Source: Caulobacter sp. CCH9-E1 (GTDB taxonomy: Bacteria; Pseudomonadota; Alphaproteobacteria; Caulobacterales; Caulobacteraceae). Taken from it: a stretch of 51,260 nucleotides of DNA. Positions within the stretch are counted from its first letter, which is position 1, and each line of letters opens with the position of its first letter. The notes under the pieces were generated by a model. The model was not told the DNA's origin, ran no database searches, and was given only the letters and a program-made list of their open reading frames with translations. The position numbers and the translations under genes are program-made. Location: assembly GCF_001556515.1 (NCBI RefSeq), contig NZ_LSJA01000285.1, positions 1 through 51,260 of the forward strand, read 5' to 3'. This document shows positions 16,401-23,281 of this stretch, one piece after another.

Positions 16401-17008
16401 CGCAGAGAGCTCAGCCGCTCCGCGTCGGCCAGGATGGCGTGCATCGCATCACCAGCGGCCGCGCCATCGCGGTCGTAGGCGCCCGCTTCAAGGATCGCCT
16501 GCAAGGCGCGGCGGGCCCGACTGACCCGGCTCTTCACCGTGCCGACCGCGCAGCCGCAGATCTCAGCGGCTTCCTCGTAGGCGAAGCCGCCCGCGCCGAC
16601 CAGGATCAAGGCTTCACGCTGCTCGGCGGGCAGCATGGCCAGGCCCAGGCGAAGCTCGTCGAGCGCCACGGGCGCTTCGGGGTCATCCACCGCTACGAGG
16701 GTCCGCTCCGCGGCTTCCTGGTCGAGCTGGCTCTGGCGCCAGCTGCGGCGCTTTTCGGAATAGAACTGGTTGCGCAGGATCATGAAGGTCCACGCCTTCA
16801 TGTTCGTGCCCAGCTGGAAGCTGGCGCGCGCGTCCCAGGCCTTCATCATGGCGTCCTGCGCCAGATCGTCGGCGGCGGTCGGATCCCCCGTCAGAGTCCG
16901 CGCGAAGGCGCGCAGATGCGGGATAAGGGTCACCAGCTCACGCTTGAACAGAGCGTCGCGCGCGGGATCGGGCGGCGAACGCCCCACCTTTTCTTCGGCC
17001 ATGGTCAT
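16397..17008 (-). CDS. sigT: SigT, EcfG-type sigma factor of the general stress response
   Basis: A 203-residue ECF sigma factor. Region 2 spans about 25-90 (LRAFARTLTGDPTAADDLAQDAMMKAWDARASFQLGTN), and region 4 about 125-180 (LGLAMLPAEQREALILVG, YEEAAEICGCAVGTVKSRVSRARRAL). The EcfG class is held inactive by NepR. It overlaps nepR upstream and phyK downstream by four bases each, so the three are translationally coupled. Transcription from a sigma-T promoter before nepR gives positive autoregulation. The matching promoters in this window are its predicted targets. Confidence 0.95.
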   Translation of the reverse strand: MTMAEEKVGRSPPDPARDALFKRELVTLIPHLRAFARTLTGDPTAADDLAQDAMMKAWDARASFQLGTNMKAWTFMILRNQFYSEKRRSWRQSQLDQEAAERTLVAVDDPEAPVALDELRLGLAMLPAEQREALILVGAGGFAYEEAAEICGCAVGTVKSRVSRARRALQAILEAGAYDRDGAAAGDAMHAILADAERLSSLR

Positions 17009-17211
17009 TGGCCTCCCGTCGGCGGCTCTGCCTTGCGCAGGATGTCGAGGAATTCGTCCGGCACGGGCTCGTTGACGACCTCGTCGAACATCTGGCGCAG
17101 CTTCACGCCGATGGCCTGTTGGCGCAGGCGCGCCTCGTCAAGCGCCGCGGCGCTCTTGCGTTTGTCTTCCATGGGTACGTGTTCGATCATGTCCTCGACA
17201 CCGAAGTGCAT
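17005..17211 (-). CDS. nepR: NepR anti-sigma factor
   Basis: A 68-residue protein with the conserved NepR helices: AIGVKLRQMFDEVVNEPVPDEFLDIL. NepR holds SigT until PhyR-P displaces it. I use the ATG at 17211, with GGGGG upstream. The longer frame back to a TTG at 17256 is impossible because that codon lies inside the sigma-T -10 box. Methionines at 17190 and 17172 are alternative starts and would not affect the core helices. Coupled to sigT by a four-base overlap. Confidence 0.92.
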   Translation of the reverse strand: MHFGVEDMIEHVPMEDKRKSAAALDEARLRQQAIGVKLRQMFDEVVNEPVPDEFLDILRKAEPPTGGQ

Positions 17212-17254
17212 CGGCGTCCGCCCCCTTTGGCCGAATGTCTTTCCGCCGGATAAC

Positions 17255-17279
17255 AACGTGCTTTTCCGTACCGGGTTCC
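17255..17279 (-). promoter_or_regulatory. Sigma-T promoter of nepR-sigT-phyK
   Basis: Minus strand GGAAC, 16 bases, CGTT, exact consensus. Start near 17248, 37 bases before the nepR ATG. It provides autoactivation of the operon. Confidence 0.9.
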
Positions 17280-17318
17280 ATAAGCTTGGGCATAAGATGT
17301 CAAAATTCCTCGACCGAC

Positions 17319-17343
17319 GGAACCGGTCAGTTGAGGAGGCGTT
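17319..17343 (+). promoter_or_regulatory. Sigma-T promoter of phyR
   Basis: Plus strand GGAAC, 16 bases, CGTT, exact consensus. It diverges from the nepR promoter with 39 bases between the two elements, so both arms of the partner switch are under SigT. Start near 17350, leader about 67 bases. Confidence 0.9.
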
Positions 17344-17416
17344 ATCGGCCTTCGACGGAACGGCGCAGCTTTGCCGTGCGTTCTACGGTTTTCGAGACAC
17401 CGCATCGGGAGGGGTC

Positions 17417-18217
17417 ATGAGTCTTCTTGCTCGGCTGGCGCCGCATCTGCCTTACATCCGCCGTTACGCTCGCGCCCTGACCGGCGATCAGACCACCGGG
17501 GATCATTATGTCCGCGTCGCGCTGGAGGCCCTCGCGGCCGGCGAGCGTTCGCTGGACGCCGACCTGTCGCCGCGCGTGGCGCTCTATCGTGTGTTCCACG
17601 CCATCTGGCTGAGCTCCGGCGCTCAGCTTGAGGCTCGTCGTGATGAGAGCATCTCGTCGGCCGACGACGCGTCTCAGCGGCTGATGCGCATCGCCCCGCG
17701 CTCGCGTCAGGCGTTCCTGCTGACCGCTCTGGAAGGCTTCACCCCGACCGAGGCCGCCCAGATCCTGGACTGTGATTTCGGCGAAATCGAACGGCTGATC
17801 GCCGACGCCCAGGCCGAGATCGACGCCGAACTGGCGACCGAGGTCCTCATCATCGAGGACGAGCCGGTCATCGCCGCCGACATCGAAGCCCTGGTCCGTG
17901 AGCTCGGCCACGACGTCACCGACATCGCCGCCACCCGTGGCGAGGCCGTGGACGCGGTCGCGCGACGCACGCCAGGCCTGGTGCTGGCCGATATCCAGCT
18001 GGCGGACGGTTCGTCGGGCATCGACGCGGTCAAGGACATCCTGGGTCGCCTCGACGTACCGGTGATCTTCATCACCGCCTTCCCGGAACGCCTGCTGACC
18101 GGCGAGCGTCCGGAACCGACCTTCCTGATCACCAAGCCCTTCCAGCCGGAAACGGTGAAGGCGGCGATCGGTCAGGCGCTGTTCTTCCATCCGCGCCGGA
18201 CCCGCAAGGCGGCCTAA
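17417..18217 (+). CDS. phyR: PhyR, anti-anti-sigma response regulator
   Basis: PhyR pairs a sigma-like N-terminal domain (about 1-135, including LMRIAPRSRQAFLLTALEGFTPTEAAQIL) with a C-terminal receiver (about 142-262). On phosphorylation at D192 (VLADIQLADG) the sigma-like domain opens and captures NepR. The receiver has acidic pocket ED in IIEDEP, the ITAFPE segment and K240 in LITKPF. The length of 266 matches the family. The ATG at 17417 follows GGAGGGG. It is divergent from nepR-sigT-phyK with its own sigma-T promoter and a strong terminator. Confidence 0.96.
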   Translation: MSLLARLAPHLPYIRRYARALTGDQTTGDHYVRVALEALAAGERSLDADLSPRVALYRVFHAIWLSSGAQLEARRDESISSADDASQRLMRIAPRSRQAFLLTALEGFTPTEAAQILDCDFGEIERLIADAQAEIDAELATEVLIIEDEPVIAADIEALVRELGHDVTDIAATRGEAVDAVARRTPGLVLADIQLADGSSGIDAVKDILGRLDVPVIFITAFPERLLTGERPEPTFLITKPFQPETVKAAIGQALFFHPRRTRKAA

Positions 18218-18239
18218 GGGCTTAAGGCTTCCAAATGAA

Positions 18240-18270
18240 AACGGCCTCCCGGATCGGGAGGCCGTTTTTC
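18240..18270 (+). terminator. Rho-independent terminator of phyR
   Basis: A perfect 12-bp stem (18240-18251 with 18255-18266, loop GAT) running into a T-stretch, 22 bases after the phyR stop. Confidence 0.92.
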
Positions 18271-18290
18271 TTTGGTCGATAGACGGGAGA

Positions 18291-18554
18291 CTATGGCTTT
18301 TGACGCGCGGGCTGTTGGGGGGTGGTTCCCGACCGCGCCTCGGCCGGAGTCGTGGCGCCGGTGTTGGCGTCCACGGAGGCTAGATCCTTGGCGCGGAAAC
18401 TCCAGGCGCCGAACAGCGCCATGGCGGCGAGCACGGTCGACACGATGAGGATCCAGAAGATGTGGCGACCGAAACGCCCTTGCCGCGCCCGCGTGGCGTT
18501 GACGCGAGGACCGGACGACGTTTGTTCGGCCTGATGATGGGTGTCGGTGGGCAT
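18291..18554 (-). CDS. Small single-pass membrane protein
   Basis: An 87-residue protein: a polar basic N terminus (RVNATRARQGRFGRH), one membrane helix at about 31-50 (IFWILIVSTVLAAMALFGAW), and a Ser/Thr/Pro-rich tail ending TTPQQPARQKP. The topology is probably N-in with the tail periplasmic. AGGAGG lies just before the ATG. It starts 23 bases after the gene at 18578-18778 and probably shares its sigma-T promoter. I recognise no family. Confidence 0.7.
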   Translation of the reverse strand: MPTDTHHQAEQTSSGPRVNATRARQGRFGRHIFWILIVSTVLAAMALFGAWSFRAKDLASVDANTGATTPAEARSGTTPQQPARQKP

Positions 18555-18577
18555 GGTGTCCTACCTCCTGAAAAGTC

Positions 18578-18778
18578 CTAGGGGGCCCAGGACGTGGTGA
18601 TATCGGGGCGGGCGAGAGCGGCCGCGCGATGATTGAAGCCCATCACCGTGGCGGCGGAGATCGCGCTGGCTGCGATCACGGCCAGGGCCATGAGCCGAGT
18701 GCGCGTGCGGCGCTGACTCTCGGTCAGGGTCTGCACAAAAACCGTTCCGCCATGCTGGGCCTGATAGGTCCGGATCAT
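18578..18778 (-). CDS. Small single-pass membrane protein, sigma-T controlled
   Basis: A 66-residue protein with a membrane helix at about 30-47 (MALAVIAASAISAATVMGF). I start it at the ATG at 18778 (MIRTYQAQHGG), which has GGGAG seven bases upstream. The frame could be extended to 18826, but that codon lies within the -10 box of the sigma-T promoter. First gene of a two-gene unit with 18291-18554. No family recognised; probably an envelope stress protein by context. Confidence 0.65.
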   Translation of the reverse strand: MIRTYQAQHGGTVFVQTLTESQRRTRTRLMALAVIAASAISAATVMGFNHRAAALARPDITTSWAP

Positions 18779-18824
18779 GACGCAGCTCCCCAGATGCGAC
18801 GGCCTCTTCGCCGCCTGGAAGGTC

Positions 18825-18849
18825 AACGCCTCCCCTACTCAGCTGTTCC
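18825..18849 (-). promoter_or_regulatory. Sigma-T promoter of two small membrane protein genes
   Basis: Minus strand GGAAC, 16 bases, CGTT, exact. Start near 18818, leader about 40 bases. Divergent from the gsrN promoter with 46 bases between elements. Confidence 0.85.
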
Positions 18850-18895
18850 CGCGGAGCCGCCGCGCGGGGAATGTAAAAAATAATCGCGCCTGACG

Positions 18896-18920
18896 GGAAC
18901 TCATTCCGGCACGCGCCGTT
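18896..18920 (+). promoter_or_regulatory. Sigma-T promoter of the GsrN-like sRNA
   Basis: Plus strand GGAAC, 16 bases, CGTT, exact consensus. No protein-coding frame follows it on the plus strand; the next gene is on the minus strand, so a non-coding product is expected. Confidence 0.88.
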
Positions 18921-18926
18921 TTCATC

Positions 18927-19045
18927 TTCGCGAAGGCGGCGACGCCCCCCCGACTTGAGGCTGGCGCAAGCCAGCCTGCCGCCTTCGCACCCCCCTTTGT
19001 TGATGCGAACTCAGGCGGACCGGCTATCCGGCCCGCCCTTCTTCG
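18927..19045 (+). ncRNA. gsrN: GsrN-like general stress small RNA
   Basis: The RNA starts about seven bases after a sigma-T promoter and ends at an intrinsic terminator, about 115-120 nt. It contains a perfect 11-bp outer stem (18930-18940 with 18978-18988) and an inner 7-bp hairpin with a GCAA tetraloop (18959-18965 with 18970-18976). Two C-tracts would be unpaired, seven C at 18945-18951 and six C at 18990-18995. GsrN of Caulobacter is a SigT-dependent sRNA that uses a C-rich loop to pair with katG mRNA and promotes oxidative-stress survival. Promoter, size, C-tracts and location in the GSR region all fit. The name comes from these features, not an alignment; the ends are estimates. Confidence 0.82.
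19014..19045 (+). terminator. Intrinsic terminator of the GsrN-like sRNA
   Basis: GGCGG-A-CCGG, loop CTAT, CCGG-C-CCGCC (19014-19037) followed by CTTCTTCGTCCTGTTC. Nine pairs with one opposed A/C. It may also slow transcription arriving from the minus-strand OmpA-like gene. Confidence 0.7.
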
Positions 19046-19051
19046 TCCTGT

Positions 19052-19513
19052 TCAGCGCGTGGGCGGCGCCAGATCGAAGATGATGTCAGCGCGTCGGCGC
19101 AATGGCGCGGCGACACCCGAAGAAGCGGCGCCGAGGTCGCCGACGGCGGCGAGGTCGAAATCAGCTCTGCCAAATCCATGCGCCGCCAAGGCGCGGGACA
19201 CGGTGTCGGCCCGGCGCTTCGAAAGAGCCAGATTGGCCTCCGACGCGCCCACCGCATCGGCCAGTCCGACAACCCTCACGCCGCGGATCTGACAGCCCCG
19301 AGCCTGCGTGCGAGCGCTGGCCAGGACCATTCTGGCTTCAGGCGTCAGGACGGCGCTGTCCTGATCGAAATAGATCGATGATGCGAAGCCCGCGCAGGTC
19401 GGGCCCGCCGCCGCGACGGGTTTCTTCAGGCTCCGCCAAGGCCCCGAAGTCTCGGCGCAGGCCGCCAGCGACAGCGCGGCGGCGATCACAATGGCTGCGT
19501 TCGTCGTCTTCAT
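19052..19513 (-). CDS. OmpA-like peptidoglycan-associated lipoprotein
   Basis: A 153-residue protein: lipoprotein signal MKTTNAAIVIAAALSLAAC with lipobox LAAC, then a linker and an OmpA C-terminal domain (about 45-150). The domain includes SSIYFDQDSAVLTPEARMVL, VVGLADAVGASEANLALSKRRADTVSRAL and RRADIIF. The usual GxAD and NxxLSxRRA motifs are present, so it may bind peptidoglycan. The ATG at 19513 has GGAGGAGG upstream. A terminator separates it from the glycine-zipper gene and I see no sigma-T promoter before it, so its own promoter is unidentified. Confidence 0.82.
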   Translation of the reverse strand: MKTTNAAIVIAAALSLAACAETSGPWRSLKKPVAAAGPTCAGFASSIYFDQDSAVLTPEARMVLASARTQARGCQIRGVRVVGLADAVGASEANLALSKRRADTVSRALAAHGFGRADFDLAAVGDLGAASSGVAAPLRRRADIIFDLAPPTR

Positions 19514-19542
19514 GGTTCCCTCCTCCAGACACGCGAGCACGA

Positions 19543-19572
19543 AAAAGGCGACCGGCAGGACCGATCGCCTTT
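19543..19572 (-). terminator. Intrinsic terminator of the glycine-zipper gene
   Basis: On the minus strand AAAGGCGAtCGG, loop, CCGgTCGCCTTT runs into more T: an 11-pair stem with one mismatch. It lies just after the stop of the gene at 19595. Confidence 0.75.
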
Positions 19573-19594
19573 CGATGAACCAAGCCGCCCCGCC

Positions 19595-19939
19595 CTAGTA
19601 GCGGGGGCTGCCGTCTTCCCAATAGTAACGGCTGCTGCGGGAGTCGTAGTAGTAATAGCGCCCCGCGCGCTCGTCATAATACTGGCGGCGATTGACCGAG
19701 TTGGCGCCGCAGCCGCCGTCTTCCCGACAGCCCTTCACCGCGCCGACCGTGCCGCCCAGGGCCGCGCCCACGGCGGCGCCGGTGCTGGCGCTGCCGCCGC
19801 CGACATTGTTGCCGATCACCGCGCCCGCAAGCGCGCCGAGCGCCGCGCCGCCGGCGGCGTTGCGTTCCACATTGCCGGTCGAGGTGCACGCCGCGGCGAG
19901 CACACCCACGCCCATCAGGGCGATCATGGTCGTCTTCAT
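19595..19939 (-). CDS. Glycine-zipper lipoprotein, sigma-T controlled
   Basis: A 114-residue protein with lipoprotein signal MKTTMIALMGVGVLAAAC. It is followed by a glycine-zipper segment (about 28-70, GGAALGALAGAVIGNNVGGG repeated in GAAVGAALGGTVGAV) and a tail with several Tyr-rich stretches (RYYYYDSRSSRYYWEDGSPRY). Glycine-zipper proteins insert in or coat membranes. The start is the ATG at 19939; the longer frame crosses the sigma-T promoter and the start of the divergent gene. Monocistronic. Confidence 0.82.
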   Translation of the reverse strand: MKTTMIALMGVGVLAAACTSTGNVERNAAGGAALGALAGAVIGNNVGGGSASTGAAVGAALGGTVGAVKGCREDGGCGANSVNRRQYYDERAGRYYYYDSRSSRYYWEDGSPRY

Positions 19940-19976
19940 CTTGGCTCTCCGTTCCGAGCTTGTCCCCTGCCCGACA

Positions 19977-20001
19977 AACGGCCACCGTCCGGGAGGGTTC
20001 C
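19977..20001 (-). promoter_or_regulatory. Sigma-T promoter of the glycine-zipper gene
   Basis: Minus strand GGAAC, 16 bases, CGTT, exact. Start near 19970. Only 9 bases separate this element from the plus-strand sigma-T element at 20011. Confidence 0.85.
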
Positions 20002-20010
20002 GTGCGAAGC

Positions 20011-20036
20011 GGAACCATGGCCGCTTCCGGGCCGTT
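20011..20036 (+). promoter_or_regulatory. Sigma-T promoter of the lipid kinase/phosphoesterase pair
   Basis: Plus strand GGAAC, 17 bases, CGTT. Start near 20043, leader about 27 bases before the GTG at 20070. Back to back with the glycine-zipper promoter. Confidence 0.8.
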
Positions 20037-20069
20037 GGGTCGGCGAGTTTCGCGAGACAGGGGGCGCCC

Positions 20070-20921
20070 GTGCGGCGGATCGATATCGTCGTCAACACCG
20101 CCTCGGGGTCGGTTGGCCCGGACGCGCCAGCCATCGCCGAGCGCATGCTGGCCGAGCACGGTGTGAATGGGCGCGTCCACGCCCCTCAAACCCATGAGCT
20201 GGCGATCTGCCTGCGGGACGTCATCGACGGAGCGCCGGACGCGGTCTTGGTCCTGGCGGGGGATGGCACGGCGCGCGCCGCGGCCGAGCTGGCGGGGCCG
20301 GAGGGACCGATGATCGCACCCCTGCCTGGCGGGACCATGAACATGCTGCCCCACGCCCTCTATGGCGAGCGGCCGTGGCAGGCGGTCATGGCCGACTGCC
20401 TGGCGGCGGGCGAGGCGCGGATGATCTCGGGCGGCGAGGTTGGCGGCCGCCTGTTCTTCGTCGCCGCCATCCTGGGCAGCCCCGCCTTGTGGGCGACGGC
20501 GCGGGAGGCCGCGCGCGAAGGCCGCTTTGACCTGGCCGTCGCCCGGGCCCGACGAGCGGTCCAGCGCGCGTTTTCGGGCAGGCTGCGCTTTGTGCTCGAT
20601 GGACGCCCCAAGCAGCGCGCCGAAGCCCTGACCCTGATGTGTCCGCTGGTCTCGACCGCCCTGGACGCGGAAGAACGAGCCCTGGAAGCCGCCGCCCTGG
20701 ACCCTTCGAGCGCGCTGGACGTCTTTCGCCTGGGCTTCAACGCCGCCCGCGGCCAGTGGCGCGAAGACCCTTCGGTCTCCGTCGGCCGTTGCCGGACCGG
20801 CCGGGTCTGGGCCGGCGGACGCATTCCGGCGATCCTGGACGGCGAGCCGGCGCGCTTTGATCCCAAGGTCTCGATCCGCTTTCGCCCGAAGGCGTTCCGC
20901 GCTCTGGTTCCGCCCGCATGA
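20070..20921 (+). CDS. Diacylglycerol/lipid kinase family protein
   Basis: A 283-residue member of the DagK/sphingosine-kinase (LCB5) fold. The nucleotide-binding strand VLVLAGDGTARAAAEL holds the GDGT motif near residues 60-65, and PLPGGTMNMLPHALYG the second glycine motif. The C-terminal beta-sandwich ends RFDPKVSIRFRPKAFRALV. Soluble members phosphorylate lipids such as diacylglycerol; the substrate here is not determined. Start is a GTG at 20070 after GGGGG; earlier frame codons lie before the sigma-T start site. Its stop overlaps the next ATG (ATGA), so it is coupled to the metallophosphoesterase. Confidence 0.82.
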   Translation: MRRIDIVVNTASGSVGPDAPAIAERMLAEHGVNGRVHAPQTHELAICLRDVIDGAPDAVLVLAGDGTARAAAELAGPEGPMIAPLPGGTMNMLPHALYGERPWQAVMADCLAAGEARMISGGEVGGRLFFVAAILGSPALWATAREAAREGRFDLAVARARRAVQRAFSGRLRFVLDGRPKQRAEALTLMCPLVSTALDAEERALEAAALDPSSALDVFRLGFNAARGQWREDPSVSVGRCRTGRVWAGGRIPAILDGEPARFDPKVSIRFRPKAFRALVPPA

Positions 20922-21703
20922 AGCTGGTCCAGGTCTCGGACATTCACTTCGGCGGCGAGAACCGCGAGGCCGTGGAGGCCGCGACGCAGCGGATCCGCGA
21001 AGAGGCGCCTGATCTGATCGTCGTCGCCGGCGACCTTACGCTGGACGGAAAGACCTCGGAATTCGATGCGGCCGCGGCGTGGATCAACAGCCTTCCACGC
21101 CCCACCCTCATCGTCCCGGGCAATCACGACACGCCCTTCGTGGGACCAGGCGAGCTCTGGGTCCGGTTCACGCGTCCCTGGCGACGGTTCAAGGATCGTT
21201 TCGGTTTAGATGATGGGGCGGACTGGAGAGGGCCGGGCGTCACCATCGCCTCCCTCAACACGGCGCGGGCCGCCCAGCTGCGCTGGAACTGGTCCAAGGG
21301 CGCGGTTTCGCGAAGCCAGATACGCCGCGTCGTTGAAGCGCTGAAGGCGGCTCCCTCGGACGATCTGAAGGTGGTGGTCTGCCATCATCCGCTGATGGAG
21401 GTCCTGGGCGGACCGATGACAGCGAGGGTCCGCGGGGGCGTCGACGCCGCAAACCGCTTCGTCGCGGCCGGCGCCGACATCGTGCTGTCGGGTCACATTC
21501 ACCTGCCGTTTGTGACCGCGCTCCCCTTCGGCGACGGCAAGGCCCAGCTAGTGGGCTCCGGCACCCTCTCCCTGCGCGAGCGCGGCGCCGCGCCGGGCTT
21601 CAATGTGATCGAAGCGGACCCCGGTTGCGTCCGGGTGACCGCCCTCGCCTATGAGCGCGGCCGCTTCGAGGTCTGGCGCACCTGGGCGTTCGATCGGCGC
21701 TGA
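20918..21703 (+). CDS. Calcineurin-like metallophosphoesterase
   Basis: A 261-residue phosphoesterase with all five blocks: VSDIHF (D-x-H, residues 7-9), AGDLTLDG (GD), VPGNHDTP (GNHD), CHHP and SGHIHLP (GHxH). These ligands bind two metal ions. The best guess is a cyclic-nucleotide or lipid-headgroup esterase like others of the Icc/UDP-diacylglucosamine class, but the substrate cannot be read. It is translated from the same mRNA as the lipid kinase with a four-base overlap, suggesting action on related phospholipid intermediates during stress. Confidence 0.85.
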   Translation: MKLVQVSDIHFGGENREAVEAATQRIREEAPDLIVVAGDLTLDGKTSEFDAAAAWINSLPRPTLIVPGNHDTPFVGPGELWVRFTRPWRRFKDRFGLDDGADWRGPGVTIASLNTARAAQLRWNWSKGAVSRSQIRRVVEALKAAPSDDLKVVVCHHPLMEVLGGPMTARVRGGVDAANRFVAAGADIVLSGHIHLPFVTALPFGDGKAQLVGSGTLSLRERGAAPGFNVIEADPGCVRVTALAYERGRFEVWRTWAFDRR

Positions 21704-21709
21704 AAAGCA

Positions 21710-21737
21710 AACGGCGCGCCCCGAAGGCCGCGCCGTT
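21710..21737. terminator. Hairpin between convergent genes
   Basis: Nine-bp stem AACGGCGCG / CGCGCCGTT (21710-21718 with 21729-21737). It is followed by CAAAAG on the plus strand and by a TTTGCTTTTC stretch on the minus strand. It may end both the phosphoesterase operon and the convergent DUF1328 gene. Confidence 0.6.
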
Positions 21738-21760
21738 CAAAAGCTCGATGAACGTCTCCG

Positions 21761-21934
21761 CTAGGGAGCGCGTCGCCCCCTGAACAGGTGGCTGACCAGC
21801 GACACCAGGAACAGGACCAGGAAGACGTAGAACAGAATCTTGGCGATCCCCATCGCCGCGCCCGCGATGCTGGTGAAGCCCAGCAGGGCGGCGATCAGGG
21901 CGATCACCAGGAAGGTCAGGGCCCAATTCAGCAT
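21761..21934 (-). CDS. DUF1328 (YtjA-like) small membrane protein
   Basis: A 57-residue protein with two membrane helices: [47 protein letters not shown], then a basic tail RGRRAP. It matches the DUF1328/YtjA family, common in stress regulons. GGAGAGG lies before the ATG. A sigma-T promoter (N17 spacing) sits 80 bases upstream. Function unknown. Confidence 0.85.
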   Translation of the reverse strand: MLNWALTFLVIALIAALLGFTSIAGAAMGIAKILFYVFLVLFLVSLVSHLFRGRRAP

Positions 21935-22012
21935 TGGCCTCTCCGGATTGGCCCGGCGGATCGCCGGGGCGGGTTGTCAGGTCTCCGAGACCTTATGGCC
22001 TCGCTTCCTGAC

Positions 22013-22038
22013 AACGCGCCCGAAGCGCCGGACGTTCC
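22013..22038 (-). promoter_or_regulatory. Sigma-T promoter of the DUF1328 gene
   Basis: Minus strand GGAAC, 17 bases, CGTT. Start near 22006. It lies in the 116-base gap between sodB and the DUF1328 gene, downstream of sodB on the same strand. Confidence 0.8.
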
Positions 22039-22050
22039 GGCGGGGTCGAC

Positions 22051-22668
22051 CTATTCCGGAGCCGGATAGGCCCAGCCTTGCGCGCCAGCCTTGGCGGCGG
22101 CGTATTGGCTGTCGGCCAGGGTCCAGTTGGCCAGGTTGTCGAAGAAGGCTTCCAGGAAAGCCTTCCGCAGGTTCTGATAGTCCAGGTAGTAGGCGTGCTC
22201 CCAGACGTCCGCGACCAGCAGCGCCGTCAGGCCTTGGGTCACCGGGCTTTCAGCGTCGTGGGTCGAGATGATCTTCAGCGCGCCCGTGGCGTCCGAAACC
22301 AGCCACACCCAGCCCGAGCCGAAGTGGCCGACGCCTTCGGCGACGAACTTTTCCTTCAGCTCGGCCAGGCCGCCGAACGTGCTGTCGATCGCCGCGGCGA
22401 GCTCGGCGCCCGGAGCGGTCTTGGTCGGGCTCATACCGTCCCAGAAGAAGGCGTGGTTCCAGGCCTGCGCGGCGTTGTTGAACACCTTGCCCGGACCAGC
22501 CGACTTGATCACCGCTTCCAGCGAGCCCTTGTCGTCGCCGTTCAGCAGGCCGTTCAGGGCCGTGACATAGGCGGCGTGGTGCTTGTCATGGTGGAAGTGG
22601 AGCGTGTTGGCGGAGATGGTCGGCTCCAGCGCGTCGTAGGCGTAGGGCAGGTCCGGCAGCTTGTACAT
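22051..22668 (-). CDS. sodB: Superoxide dismutase, iron type
   Basis: Converts superoxide to hydrogen peroxide and oxygen in the cytosol. The 205-residue protein has metal ligands H26 (LHFHHDKHH), H72 (WNHAFFW), D154 and H158 (DVWEHAYY). NNAAQAWNH places the active-site Gln (Q68) in the position typical of Fe-SODs, and GHFGSGW completes the core. There is no signal peptide. The ATG at 22668 follows GGAG. A 20-base inverted repeat abuts the ribosome site and may control expression. No sigma-T box is visible upstream. Confidence 0.95.
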   Translation of the reverse strand: MYKLPDLPYAYDALEPTISANTLHFHHDKHHAAYVTALNGLLNGDDKGSLEAVIKSAGPGKVFNNAAQAWNHAFFWDGMSPTKTAPGAELAAAIDSTFGGLAELKEKFVAEGVGHFGSGWVWLVSDATGALKIISTHDAESPVTQGLTALLVADVWEHAYYLDYQNLRKAFLEAFFDNLANWTLADSQYAAAKAGAQGWAYPAPE

Positions 22669-22676
22669 GTTCACTC

Positions 22677-22696
22677 CATGGGAAGGCGTTCCCATG
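22677..22696 (-). promoter_or_regulatory. Inverted repeat abutting the sodB ribosome-binding site
   Basis: CATGGGAA, four bases, TTCCCATG: perfect 8-bp arms, 8 bases upstream of the sodB ATG on the minus strand. In mRNA the 3' arm runs straight into the GGAG Shine-Dalgarno. It could be a protein operator or a translational hairpin. I saw nothing else recognisable between here and 22885. Confidence 0.55.
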
Positions 22697-22885
22697 AAGG
22701 GAGGAGCGGGAACGCGACGAGGCATCTAGAGGCGCCGGCGCGAAAGTGTAAGTCGCCAGACGCATGATCTTGGTCAATTTTTAGAGATAAATTCCCTTTG
22801 AAACTTGGGGTTTCCGCTCGTCGGACAAGACGTCGCCGCCGCTGGATGGCTCCGGCGGCGGCGATGCTGTTCTCGCGTCAGTGCT

Positions 22886-23281
22886 TCAGCGCTGCGGCGG
22901 CTTGGGATCCAGGAAGGCCTTCGCCAGCGACGCTGTAAGCGTCGGGTTCTTCAGCGCGATGATGCCGGCGGCCAGACCGATGCCTAGCGACAGCAGCGGA
23001 CGCTCGCGCACGATATCGACCACCTTGCCGGTCAGATCGAAACCGCCCTGCGGCATCTCCTGTTGGCTGGCGCGACGGTTCTCGGCCTTGCGGGCGGCGA
23101 TCATGCCGGCGATGGCGACGATCAAGGCGGCTACGGCGGCGACGATCGCCGAGGCTCCGGCCGCGCCGACCAGCGGCAGCAGGACCGCATACAGCGCGAA
23201 GGCGGCGGAAACGACGCTGACGGCGGCGGCGGCGGCGATCGCCGCAGCGGCCGCCAGGGTCATGAGGGTTTTCTCGAACAT
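22886..23281 (-). CDS. Phage-holin-like membrane protein
   Basis: A 131-residue protein with two or three membrane helices (about 8-35 and 37-62, both Ala-rich), then a polar loop (ARKAENRRASQQEMPQGG) and a C-terminal RERPLLSLGIGLAAGIIAL helix. This resembles the putative Actinobacterial-holin-X/phage holin superfamily that often follows DUF883 genes in alphaproteobacteria. Its start overlaps the DUF883 stop by one base (TAATG), so it is the second gene of a sigma-T operon. A lytic role is unlikely. Function unknown. Confidence 0.7.
   Translation of the reverse strand: MFEKTLMTLAAAAAIAAAAAVSVVSAAFALYAVLLPLVGAAGASAIVAAVAALIVAIAGMIAARKAENRRASQQEMPQGGFDLTGKVVDIVRERPLLSLGIGLAAGIIALKNPTLTASLAKAFLDPKPPQR

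Noticed and set aside
17212..17256. Upstream TTG start for nepR
   Set aside because: The codon lies inside the -10 box of the sigma-T promoter, so it cannot be in the mRNA.
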